Assembly: GCA_047636995.1 (NCBI GenBank)
Contig: JBLIGQ010000001.1
Coordinates: forward strand, 138,803 to 202,802
From: JAQWQB01 sp047636995
GTDB taxonomy: Bacteria > Bacteroidota > Bacteroidia > Flavobacteriales_D > Sanyastnellaceae
Length of the DNA stretch: 64,000 bases
Direction: 5' to 3'
A program made the position numbers and the translations under genes. Under the pieces are notes generated by a model, which did no database searches, was not told the DNA's origin, and worked only from the letters and a program-made list of their open reading frames with translations. Numbering within the stretch: the first letter of the stretch is position 1; every line of letters begins with the position of its first letter. Shown in pieces: positions 43,576-50,840 of the stretch.

Positions 43576-44169
43576 ATGAAAACGTTAATCACATCCGTGG
43601 CCCTGCTCTTGACCATCAGTGTAAGTTGTCAACTGGAGTTGACTTCCATTGGTCTTAATGCAAAAACAGACCGATTGAATTTCAAAGACTCACAGATGCT
43701 GGGCTATGAACTCACTCTGCAAATGGTAATTAACAATCACTTTCTATTAAATACAGAGTATTCTCAATTAGACCCTTCATTCTCTGAGTTTACCCCTTTC
43801 TACGGTCCTGAATTAGGTACATTCCCTGATGAGATATGCACGCTAGGAGGCAACATTGGATACCGTTTCACCCCACATGAGCAATTCGCATTTGATCTTA
43901 CAGGAGGCTTATTTTACTATAAATTCAATGAACGGGTTGTCTATGACACACAAGAAGTTCCCAACGGATGGTTCCCTTACACAGCAGCTATTGACAAATG
44001 GCAAGCTACCTCAGGTTTGGGCAGTAACCTCACAGTTCGGGCTAACTGGCTCTTTTCAAAATATGTTGGTCTGAACTTTGGAATTGGGATTCAAAACCAC
44101 CAGCACACAGAACCTTACATTCAATTCGGACTGGAAATAGGGAAACTGAGGGGGTTCAAAAACACATAG
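43576..44169 (+). CDS. Outer-membrane beta-barrel protein of unknown function
   Basis: A 197-residue protein with an N-terminal signal sequence (MKTLITSVALLLTISVSCQ; the Cys could be a lipobox, but the context SVSCQLEL is not ideal). The rest has barrel-like alternation: SQMLGYELTLQMVINNHFLL, LGGNIGYRFTPHEQFAFDLT, GLFYYKFNE, VGLNFGIGIQNHQHTEPYIQ, ending LEIGKLRGF. Probably an eight-stranded outer-membrane protein. Followed at once by a strong bidirectional terminator. Confidence 0.6.
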   Translation: MKTLITSVALLLTISVSCQLELTSIGLNAKTDRLNFKDSQMLGYELTLQMVINNHFLLNTEYSQLDPSFSEFTPFYGPELGTFPDEICTLGGNIGYRFTPHEQFAFDLTGGLFYYKFNERVVYDTQEVPNGWFPYTAAIDKWQATSGLGSNLTVRANWLFSKYVGLNFGIGIQNHQHTEPYIQFGLEIGKLRGFKNT

Positions 44170-44174
44170 AAACA

Positions 44175-44210
44175 AAAAGCCCCGATGAGCAGATGCTCAT
44201 CGGGGCTTTT
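44175..44210. terminator. Strong bidirectional terminator
   Basis: A 17-base perfect stem, AAAAGCCCCGATGAGCA (44175-44191) with TGCTCATCGGGGCTTTT (44194-44210), A-tract on one side and T-tract on the other. It separates the convergent barrel gene (stop at 44169) and ahcY (stop at 44228) and can end both. Confidence 0.92.
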
Positions 44211-44227
44211 AATATAAAGTCAATTGC

Positions 44228-45547
44228 TTAGTAGCGATATTGATCAGACTTGAATGGTCCGTTCTTAGGAACACCAATGTAATCTGCTTGCTCATCAGAA
44301 AGCTCATCAAGCTCTACATCGATTTTCGCCAAGTGAAGACGTGCCACCTTTTCGTCTAAGTGCTTAGGAAGAACGTAAACATCGTTGTTGTATGCTTCAT
44401 TGTTATTCCAAAGCTCCATCTGCGCCAAAGTCTGGTTTGTGAAAGAGTTAGACATCACGAATGATGGGTGACCCGTTGCACAACCAAGGTTTACCAAACG
44501 CCCTTGAGCAAGAAGAATCATCTCCTTTCCTTCAATGGTGTACATGTCTACCTGTGGCTTGATTACGCTCTTCGTAGAACCATAGTTGTTGTCCAACCAT
44601 GCTACGTCAATCTCATTATCGAAGTGACCGATGTTACATACGATAGCTTTGTCACGCATGCTTCGGAAGTGCTTCTCAGAAATAATGTCCTTATTACCTG
44701 TAGCGGTAACAATGATGTCTGCACGTTTCACAGCGTCAACCATTTTCTTTACTTCGTATCCGTCCATTGCAGCTTGAAGCGCACAGATTGGATCGATTTC
44801 AGAAACGATTACACGGCAACCTGCGTTGCGAAGTGAATCAGCAGAACCTTTACCTACATCACCATAACCAGCAACTGCTGCAACTTTTCCGGCCATCATG
44901 ATGTCAGTAGCACGACGAATCGCATCTACACAACTTTCACGACATCCGTATTTGTTGTCAAACTTAGACTTGGTTACAGAATCATTTACGTTGATTGCAG
45001 GCATTGTAAGTGTGCCAGCCTTAACGCGGTCATAAAGACGAAGAACACCCGTAGTTGTTTCTTCAGATATTCCTTTAATTTCCTTTGCCAATTCTGGATG
45101 TTGATCCAGAACGACGTTCGTCAAATCACCACCATCATCCAAGATCATGTTCAAAGGCTTGCGATCTTCTCCAAAGTAGAGCGTTTGCTCAATGCACCAC
45201 TCATATTCTTCTTCAGACATATCCTTCCATGCAAACACAGGAACACCCGTAACTGCAATTGCTGCAGCTGCTTGATCTTGTGTTGAAAAGATATTGCAAG
45301 AAGACCATTGTACTTCTGCTCCCAGCTCAACAAGTGTTTCGATAAGAACTGCAGTTTGAATAGTCATGTGCAAACATCCTGCGATACGTGCACCTTTCAA
45401 TGGCTTTGAAGCGCCAAATTCTTCGCGAAGTGACATTAGACCTGGCATCTCTGCCTCAGCCAAATGAATTTCTTTACGACCCCAATCAGCGAGGGTGATG
45501 TCTTTTACCTTGTAAGGAAGGACTGTGTTTTGTGTTGTTACACTCAT
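44228..45547 (-). CDS. ahcY: Adenosylhomocysteinase
   Basis: A 439-residue NAD-dependent enzyme that splits S-adenosylhomocysteine into adenosine and homocysteine, clearing the inhibitor left by methyltransferases. Motifs: KVKDITLADWGRKEIHLAEA, GCLHMTIQTAVLIETL, the NAD site AVAGYGDVGKGSADSLR, NIGHFDNEIDV and the C-terminal KSDQYRY. The frame is open upstream to 45706, but the start is ATG 45547: the conserved N-terminus begins there and a perfect promoter box lies 34 bases upstream, inside the open extension. Codon use suggests strong expression. Confidence 0.96.
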   Translation of the reverse strand: MSVTTQNTVLPYKVKDITLADWGRKEIHLAEAEMPGLMSLREEFGASKPLKGARIAGCLHMTIQTAVLIETLVELGAEVQWSSCNIFSTQDQAAAAIAVTGVPVFAWKDMSEEEYEWCIEQTLYFGEDRKPLNMILDDGGDLTNVVLDQHPELAKEIKGISEETTTGVLRLYDRVKAGTLTMPAINVNDSVTKSKFDNKYGCRESCVDAIRRATDIMMAGKVAAVAGYGDVGKGSADSLRNAGCRVIVSEIDPICALQAAMDGYEVKKMVDAVKRADIIVTATGNKDIISEKHFRSMRDKAIVCNIGHFDNEIDVAWLDNNYGSTKSVIKPQVDMYTIEGKEMILLAQGRLVNLGCATGHPSFVMSNSFTNQTLAQMELWNNNEAYNNDVYVLPKHLDEKVARLHLAKIDVELDELSDEQADYIGVPKNGPFKSDQYRY

Positions 45548-45581
45548 TTCAATTATTGCTTTTCTGTTGGAATTCAGACTG

Positions 45582-45589
45582 CAAAGATA
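45582..45589 (-). promoter_or_regulatory. Promoter box of ahcY
   Basis: Minus-strand TATCTTTG, a perfect TAnnTTTG box, ends 34 bases before the ahcY ATG. It excludes the longer in-frame N-terminus. Confidence 0.55.
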
Positions 45590-45727
45590 CGTTTTTCCGT
45601 TAACATCATCTATCACGGAGACCTCACTTGCAGACTGTTGCAATTCATTTACAAGTTTCGCACTGATTTGTTTCATAAAAAGTGCTGAAGAACTGAAATA
45701 AAGCACAAATCAACCGAACTGATTTTA

Positions 45728-45735
45728 TACTTTTA
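45728..45735 (+). promoter_or_regulatory. Promoter box directly before the PPTase gene (leaderless type)
   Basis: TACTTTTA (last base differs from TAnnTTTG) ends four bases before the ATG at 45740. Confidence 0.35.
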
Positions 45736-45739
45736 ATCC

Positions 45740-46369
45740 ATGCCATTGATTGTCCAAATTGAATTCCCCGAAAACACCAAGTTAGCATTTTGGCAACTTG
45801 ATGAATCTCCAGACGAATTGTTCCATGATTCACCGCTCACAGCGGCTGACGAAGAGGAGTGGAAAACGTTGAAACACATTAAACGCAAACGCGAATGGAT
45901 TTCTTCTAGAGCCGCCTTACGCTCAGGACTCAACTCAAAAGAGGAGGTCTTGTACTTGCCAAACGGAAAGCCCTACATGGAAAAGCAAGCCTTATCATTT
46001 TCACACTGTCTTCCAATTGCAGGTGCTTTGACCCATCCTACATTTGCTGGATTCGATATCCAATCTCCTGACCCGAAAATAGAGGTCATCAAAGCAAAAT
46101 TCGCCAACCCTCCTGAACTGGAGGCTGCAGAACAATCTAGTTCACCCTTAGATTACTTAACAATTATTTGGAGCGCGAAAGAAGCCATCTTCAAAGTCTA
46201 TGGCGAAAACTTGGCCTTTGCAGATGAAATCAACATTCATCCCTTTGATGTAGGAGACCGCTTGCTTACGGCAACAACTACAAGGGAGGGAAAGGAACAC
46301 GACCATACCCTGCAGGTCATGAAAATCACGAGTCATTGGGTGGTCATTGCCATGCGAGCAACGCCGTAG
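45740..46369 (+). CDS. 4'-phosphopantetheinyl transferase superfamily protein
   Basis: A 209-residue Sfp-type enzyme that moves the phosphopantetheine arm of CoA to a carrier protein. The Mg-binding and catalytic motifs are recognisable: AGFDIQSPDPKIEVIKAKF (the G-x-D region) and TIIWSAKEAIFKVYG (W-S-x-K-E-A). RKREWISSRAALRSGL and LPNGKPYMEKQALSFSHC match the N-terminal half. The target carrier protein is not in the window. Divergent from ahcY and convergent with rpmH. Confidence 0.88.
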   Translation: MPLIVQIEFPENTKLAFWQLDESPDELFHDSPLTAADEEEWKTLKHIKRKREWISSRAALRSGLNSKEEVLYLPNGKPYMEKQALSFSHCLPIAGALTHPTFAGFDIQSPDPKIEVIKAKFANPPELEAAEQSSSPLDYLTIIWSAKEAIFKVYGENLAFADEINIHPFDVGDRLLTATTTREGKEHDHTLQVMKITSHWVVIAMRATP

Positions 46370-46470
46370 GAACAAACCTCTGCAGTAGAGGTCAGACGCC
46401 AAGTCTGCCCAAAATCCCGGCCGGCCCTTACCCACCATCCAAAGAAAGCCAGCACAAACGTAAATCCAAC

Positions 46471-46500
46471 AAAAAAAGCCCCTCAATTGAGGAGCTTTCT
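46471..46500 (-). terminator. Terminator of rpmH
   Basis: Read on the minus strand: AAAGC-T-CCTCAA / TTGAGG-G-GCTTT, a near-perfect palindrome (one mismatch) followed by a run of T, 50 bases beyond the rpmH stop. The 100 bases between it and the PPTase stop at 46369 hold nothing recognisable. Confidence 0.75.
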
Positions 46501-46549
46501 ATATATCTAATAAAATAGATTCTATCTAAAATCAAGTTAAGCCAAGGGC

Positions 46550-46717
46550 CTAACGCTCGATTCCCTTGTGACGACGTTCGCTAGATACCGTAAGTTTCTT
46601 ACGTCCTTTTTTACGACGTGCTGCCAGAACACGACGGCCATTTGGTGTAGCCATGCGACTACGGAATCCGTGTTTGTTGCGACGCTTGCGCTTTGAAGGT
46701 TGAAATGTTCTTTTCAT
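46550..46717 (-). CDS. rpmH: 50S ribosomal protein L34
   Basis: A 55-residue ribosomal protein, translated from the minus strand: it begins MKRTFQPSKRKRRNKHGFRS, continues RMATPNGRRVLAARRKKGRK and ends with KGIER. The central R-x-RM-x-T-x-x-GR-x-V-L-x-x-RR-x-KGR-x-x-L pattern is diagnostic for L34. The family is usually 44-53 residues, so this is slightly long, with a short extra tail as in other Bacteroidota. In many bacteria rpmH lies beside dnaA/rnpA; here neither is adjacent. The promoter is well defined upstream. Confidence 0.97.
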   Translation of the reverse strand: MKRTFQPSKRKRRNKHGFRSRMATPNGRRVLAARRKKGRKKLTVSSERRHKGIER

Positions 46718-46754
46718 CGTAATCTTATTTTAGTACCTTTTCACAAAGGGAGTG

Positions 46755-46784
46755 CAAAGATATAAGTTCTTTCATAAAACACAA
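46755..46784 (-). promoter_or_regulatory. Promoter of rpmH
   Basis: On the minus strand TTG (46784-46782), 19 bases, TATCTTTG (46762-46755): the full Bacteroidota consensus, the best promoter in the window. The leader to the rpmH ATG is about 30 bases. Confidence 0.7.
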
Positions 46785-46818
46785 GGGCAAAAGCACAAAA
46801 AAATACTTCTGCAAGTCC

Positions 46819-46826
46819 TACCTTTG
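46819..46826 (+). promoter_or_regulatory. Promoter box directly before the ABC exporter gene (leaderless type)
   Basis: TACCTTTG, a perfect TAnnTTTG box, ends four bases before the GTG at 46831. It is divergent to the rpmH promoter, 35 bases away. Confidence 0.5.
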
Positions 46827-46830
46827 CGCT

Positions 46831-48660
46831 GTGAAACAAGAAGAGCCCCCCAAAAAGAAGAAAATGTCACGTGAAAACCTAAAAAAGGCCACGCGTATTT
46901 TCAGTTATGTCAAGCCCTATAAGTGGCAATTCCTCATTGGTATTGCACTCATTACGTTGTCTGCCCTATTCACGCTTGTTGTAACGCGTCTGTGGGGACA
47001 ACTAGGAGGAATAGGAACGCAGCAGCCAGCGCCAGACCTGAGAGCGTACTTCAACTTTGAGTTGGATTTCTCTAGTTTGAGCGACATTGCCATTGTTACT
47101 TTCGTTTTGCTTGTAATTCAGGCAGCATTGAGTTTTGTACGCGTTTTGCTTTTTGCCAACGTGACTGAAAACATGATGATGGCGCTGCGTCAAGACACTT
47201 ATCAGCAGATTGTTCGCATGCCAATGCAGTACTTTAATGAGCAACGCGTGGGTGATTTAAACTCGCGTATTTCTGCTGACATTACTGGTATCCAAGACAT
47301 TTTCACGACGACCCTTGCTGAGCTCCTTCGCCAGCTTATAATTATAGTAGGAGGAATTGTTGCACTATTATGGTTCTCACCTACCCTCACATTTATTATG
47401 CTCGGGACACTTCCTGTGGTGATTGTGATTGCAGTAATCTTCGGAAGGTTCATTCGTAAACTCAGCAAGAAGACACAAGATAAAGTGGCAGAATCCAATG
47501 TGATTGTGCAGGAAACACTTACTGGAATTGTGAATGTAAAGAGCTTCGCGAATGAAGCGCTTGAGGTCATTCGCTACATGTCACGCATCAAAGAGATTAA
47601 AGACTTCGCCATCAAAGGCGCAAAATGGAGAGGAGCTTTTGCTTCGTTCATTATCCTGTTCATCTTCGGCGCCATTACATTGATTATCTTAAAAGGAGCT
47701 GACCTCGCAGAAAACGACAGTTTGGCTGGGGAGCACTTCTTTTCTTTCCTCCTTATAACAGGTCTAGTTGCAGGATCCATTGGCGGATTGGCAAGTCTTT
47801 TCGGCACAATGCAAAAAGGAATTGGCGCCATTGAAAACGTCATGGACATTTTAGACGAGGAGACTGAAGATGTTGCCCTTTCTTCATCTGAAAAGCAACT
47901 TCAGCCAGACATGAAAGGTGAAATTGCATTTGACAATGTCTCATTCCATTATGCTTCGCGAAAAGAAGTGGGTGTCTTGAATGAACTCTCCTTTTCTATC
48001 AAAGCGGGAGAACAAGTTGCCTTGGTAGGGCCTTCTGGCGCAGGGAAATCTACCATTGCATCAATGGTATTACAGTTTTACAAACCAATAGAAGGGTCCA
48101 TCTCTTTCGATGGAAAGCCGGCGGCTGATTTCAGTTTAACAGAGTTGAGAAATCAAATGGCATTCGTGCCACAAGAAGTGATTCTCTTTGGCGGAACCAT
48201 TCGAGAAAACATTGCTTACGGAAAACCTGAAGCGACCGAGGATGAAATTCGCGCAGCAGCAGAACAGGCCAATGCAGTAGAGTTCATTTCACAATTCCCT
48301 GACGGAATGGAAACGATTGTGGGCGAAAGAGGGATTCAACTTTCAGGTGGACAACGTCAGCGGATTGCCATTGCAAGAGCAGTATTGAAGAACCCAACTA
48401 TTTTAATTCTTGACGAAGCCACGAGTTCATTGGATTCTGAAAGCGAACGTTTGGTACAAGATGCCCTTGACAAACTCATGACCGGACGAACTTCACTGGT
48501 CATTGCGCACCGTTTGAGTACCGTTCGCAACGCAAACAAGATTTTGGTGCTTGAAAGAGGAAAGCTTGCTGAAGTGGGCACGCACAAAGAGCTTATGGAA
48601 ATTGAACAAGGTTTATATAAGAACCTTATTCAGCTCCAAGGCACACGCGATACATTGTAA
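46831..48660 (+). CDS. ABC exporter, fused permease and ATPase (MsbA-like)
   Basis: A 609-residue half-transporter that works as a homodimer or heterodimer in the inner membrane. Six hydrophobic helices span residues ~35-330; the nucleotide-binding domain has Walker A GPSGAGKST, Q-loop FVPQEVILFGG, signature LSGGQRQRIAIARA, Walker B ILILDEATSSLD and H-loop IAHRLSTVRNA. MsbA-type proteins flip lipid A or other lipids. The GTG at 46831 is taken as start, because the promoter box lies four bases before it, as at several other genes here; ATG at 46864 (598 residues) is the alternative and would leave a 33-base leader. Confidence 0.92.
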   Translation: MKQEEPPKKKKMSRENLKKATRIFSYVKPYKWQFLIGIALITLSALFTLVVTRLWGQLGGIGTQQPAPDLRAYFNFELDFSSLSDIAIVTFVLLVIQAALSFVRVLLFANVTENMMMALRQDTYQQIVRMPMQYFNEQRVGDLNSRISADITGIQDIFTTTLAELLRQLIIIVGGIVALLWFSPTLTFIMLGTLPVVIVIAVIFGRFIRKLSKKTQDKVAESNVIVQETLTGIVNVKSFANEALEVIRYMSRIKEIKDFAIKGAKWRGAFASFIILFIFGAITLIILKGADLAENDSLAGEHFFSFLLITGLVAGSIGGLASLFGTMQKGIGAIENVMDILDEETEDVALSSSEKQLQPDMKGEIAFDNVSFHYASRKEVGVLNELSFSIKAGEQVALVGPSGAGKSTIASMVLQFYKPIEGSISFDGKPAADFSLTELRNQMAFVPQEVILFGGTIRENIAYGKPEATEDEIRAAAEQANAVEFISQFPDGMETIVGERGIQLSGGQRQRIAIARAVLKNPTILILDEATSSLDSESERLVQDALDKLMTGRTSLVIAHRLSTVRNANKILVLERGKLAEVGTHKELMEIEQGLYKNLIQLQGTRDTL

Positions 48661-48707
48661 TCTTAAAATGTAAGACGGGGACCTATAAGGTGGTAAAATC
48701 TATTGGT

Positions 48708-48715
48708 TACATTTG
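48708..48715 (+). promoter_or_regulatory. Promoter box of gmd
   Basis: TACATTTG, a perfect TAnnTTTG box, 15 bases before the ATG at 48731. Confidence 0.5.
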
Positions 48716-48730
48716 CCTCAATTCGGGAAT

Positions 48731-49819
48731 ATGTCAAAAACAGCATTGATTACCGGTATCACCGGACAAGACGGAGCCTACTTGGCTGAACTACTCCTTT
48801 CGAAAGGATACATAGTACATGGTGTTAAGCGAAGAACTTCTTTGTTTAACACTGACAGGGTTGACCATTTGTACAAAGATCAGCACGAAAAGAATGTGAA
48901 ATTCTTCTTGCACTATGGAGACTTGACTGACAGCACGAACTTGATTCGTCTTGTTCAAGAAACCATGCCAGATGAAATCTACAACCTCGCGGCTATGAGT
49001 CACGTGATGGTTTCATTTGAAACTCCTGAATACACTGCCAATGCTGACGGCACAGGTCCGTTGCGCATCCTAGAAGCCATTCGCATTTTGGGATTGACGA
49101 AAAAAACAAAATTCTACCAAGCTTCAACTTCTGAATTGTACGGAAAGGTGCAAGAAGTTCCACAAAGTGAGACTACGCCATTTTATCCGCGTTCACCTTA
49201 TGCTGTTGCAAAGCTGTATGCATTTTGGATCACGAAGAACTACCGCGAAGCTTATGGCATGTATGCTTGCAACGGAATTCTCTTCAACCATGAATCACCT
49301 ACAAGAGGAGAAACCTTCGTTACACGAAAAATTACCCGAGCGGCGGCAAAAATATCTCTCGGACTTCAAGAAAAGGTCTTCTTAGGAAACATGGATGCCA
49401 AGCGCGATTGGGGACATGCCAAAGATTACGTTAAAGGGATGTGGTTGATGCTTCAGCAAGAGGTAGCAGATGATTATGTGCTGGCTACGGGAGAAACACA
49501 CAGCATTCGTTCTTTCGTTGAAAAGGCTTTCGCCGAAGTGAAGATTGAAATCGAATGGAAAGGAGAAGGTGTGGACGAAAAAGGGTTCGATAAAGCTACA
49601 GGCAAAGTCTTGGTTGAAGTTGACCCTAAGTATTTCCGTCCAACCGAAGTTGAACTCCTTATTGGTGACCCAACAAAAGCCCAAACAGAGCTCGGCTGGA
49701 AGCACGAATGTACTTTTGACCAATTGGTAAAGGAGATGATGGCTTCAGATGTAGAGCTCTTCAAGCGTGACCGCCACTTATTGGATGGAGGGTACAAGGT
49801 GATGGATTATAATGAGTAA
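48731..49819 (+). CDS. gmd: GDP-mannose 4,6-dehydratase
   Basis: A 362-residue short-chain dehydrogenase/reductase family enzyme that converts GDP-mannose to GDP-4-keto-6-deoxy-mannose, the substrate of the fcl product encoded at 27.97 kb. Motifs: ALITGITGQDGAYLAELLLS, HYGDLTDSTNLIRLVQE, FYQASTSELYGKVQEVPQSE, the Y-x3-K pair in YPRSPYAVAKLYAFW, and GNMDAKRDWGHAKDYVKGMW. The frame is open to 48713, but that codon overlaps the promoter box; the ATG at 48731 is used. It stands alone, 21 kb from fcl. Confidence 0.96.
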   Translation: MSKTALITGITGQDGAYLAELLLSKGYIVHGVKRRTSLFNTDRVDHLYKDQHEKNVKFFLHYGDLTDSTNLIRLVQETMPDEIYNLAAMSHVMVSFETPEYTANADGTGPLRILEAIRILGLTKKTKFYQASTSELYGKVQEVPQSETTPFYPRSPYAVAKLYAFWITKNYREAYGMYACNGILFNHESPTRGETFVTRKITRAAAKISLGLQEKVFLGNMDAKRDWGHAKDYVKGMWLMLQQEVADDYVLATGETHSIRSFVEKAFAEVKIEIEWKGEGVDEKGFDKATGKVLVEVDPKYFRPTEVELLIGDPTKAQTELGWKHECTFDQLVKEMMASDVELFKRDRHLLDGGYKVMDYNE

Positions 49820-49925
49820 TCTACCCCTTTTATGGGCTAACATTTTATTGGCCCTGGATCTGCAACCTAAATTACTATTGAAGCCATTTTAGGACGATAA
49901 AAAGGGTCCGACTTGAAAAAAAGAG

Positions 49926-49950
49926 CCCTCTCGGGCCCGCCCCCGCCCCC
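49926..49950 (-). other. G-quadruplex-type G tract in the gap after gmd
   Basis: The minus strand has four G runs (5, 5, 3 and 3) with loops of 1, 1 and 7 bases, matching the G3+N1-7 rule. It lies in the 368-base gap 49820-50187, which holds no gene I can see. A short GCCC/GGGC stem next to an A/T run also lies here, a weak minus-strand terminator pattern. Confidence 0.4.
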
Positions 49951-50187
49951 GCTCCGTCCATACCAAGCAGAGCGAAGATATCTTTGTTCTTCTTGCTCCT
50001 CAAACTTTTCTGCAGCTAAACCTATGAGCACTTTGTGAACGTAAGGAATCAGCCAACCTTCGTTCCCCTAACAAAAATAAAATCGTCTAAAACCGCTCAA
50101 ATCAAAAACCATCCGCGAGCTAAAATATCACCTAAGCAATACCAGTTCGCTCACGCCGTTTAAGACCTACAGAACAAATCAACCTGA

Positions 50188-50700
50188 ATGAAAATATTAC
50201 ACGCACTTACGGTCATGCTCATCTTTTCCGTTATTGCACTGAGCACCAAAGCGCAGAACGACCAACTCCCCTCGTTTGATCAATTACCGAAGAATATTGG
50301 CGAGCAAAAAACATTCTTTGAGCTAGACAACATGGCCATTTACCAGCTATACACTAGCGATGGGTTGCTCATTCAAGACAGCATAGCAAAGTTCGTAGAA
50401 ACCACATTTCTGCCTGCTGGAGAATACTTTTTTGAATTTGATGGGAAGCGTGTTGCTTATTCAGTTGTCGCCCTGCCAAATCAAACTGATCAGGGGCGAA
50501 TGGAATTTGAAAAGCTTCTCAATAGCGGTGAACCTGAGATGTCGTCCTTCGAACTCGAGGGCAATGCAGCTTACCAACTTTATGATGGAAATGGAACATT
50601 GCTCCAAGACAGCATTGCAAAAATCATTGACACCAGTCACTTGCCGAAAGGGATTTACTTTTTTTCTTATGATGGGAAACGGGTGATGTATACGAAGTAG
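50188..50700 (+). CDS. Secreted protein made of two T9SS-tail-like repeats
   Basis: A 170-residue protein with a signal peptide (residues 1-22, ending STKAQ). The mature part is two similar units: one with NMAIYQLYTSDGLLIQDSIA and LPAGEYFFEFDGKRVAY, the other with NAAYQLYDGNGTLLQDSIAK and LPKGIYFFSYDGKRVMY. Each resembles the LYD-x-x-G ... LP-x-G-x-Y-x-x-x-x-x-GK pattern of T9SS type A sorting domains but stands without any cargo domain. Role unknown; it could be a soluble tail mimic, an adaptor, or just a small secreted beta-protein. Confidence 0.65.
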   Translation: MKILHALTVMLIFSVIALSTKAQNDQLPSFDQLPKNIGEQKTFFELDNMAIYQLYTSDGLLIQDSIAKFVETTFLPAGEYFFEFDGKRVAYSVVALPNQTDQGRMEFEKLLNSGEPEMSSFELEGNAAYQLYDGNGTLLQDSIAKIIDTSHLPKGIYFFSYDGKRVMYTK

Positions 50701-50704
50701 TCAT

Positions 50705-50754
50705 TCAATCGATCTTTAGCTACGGATCAATTCTTTTGGTGGAGATCGGATTGA
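50705..50754. terminator. Hairpin between convergent genes
   Basis: TCAATC-GATCT (50705-50715) pairs with AGATC-G-GATTGA (50743-50754), eleven pairs with one bulged base and a 27-base loop. No good T-run follows on either side. It sits between the convergent genes ending at 50700 and 50841. Confidence 0.35.
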
Positions 50755-50840
50755 AATAAACCTTTTCTCGAACAAAGATCGAGACCTCTTCAATAACCTC
50801 GGCCATTCTTTCCCACAAGCGGAGCTCGTGGCCATTATAA

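Noticed and set aside
45548..45706. In-frame 53-residue N-terminal extension of ahcY
   Set aside because: The frame is open, but the conserved enzyme N-terminus begins at ATG 45547 and a perfect TATCTTTG promoter box lies inside the extension at 45582-45589.
46336..46518. Short plus-strand open frame between PPTase and rpmH
   Set aside because: It starts inside the PPTase gene and runs through the rpmH terminator hairpin; low-complexity translation with no support.
49914..49936. Minus-strand intrinsic terminator after gmd
   Set aside because: Only a 4-pair GCCC/GGGC stem beside an A/T run, and no minus-strand gene ends nearby; kept only as a remark under the G tract.
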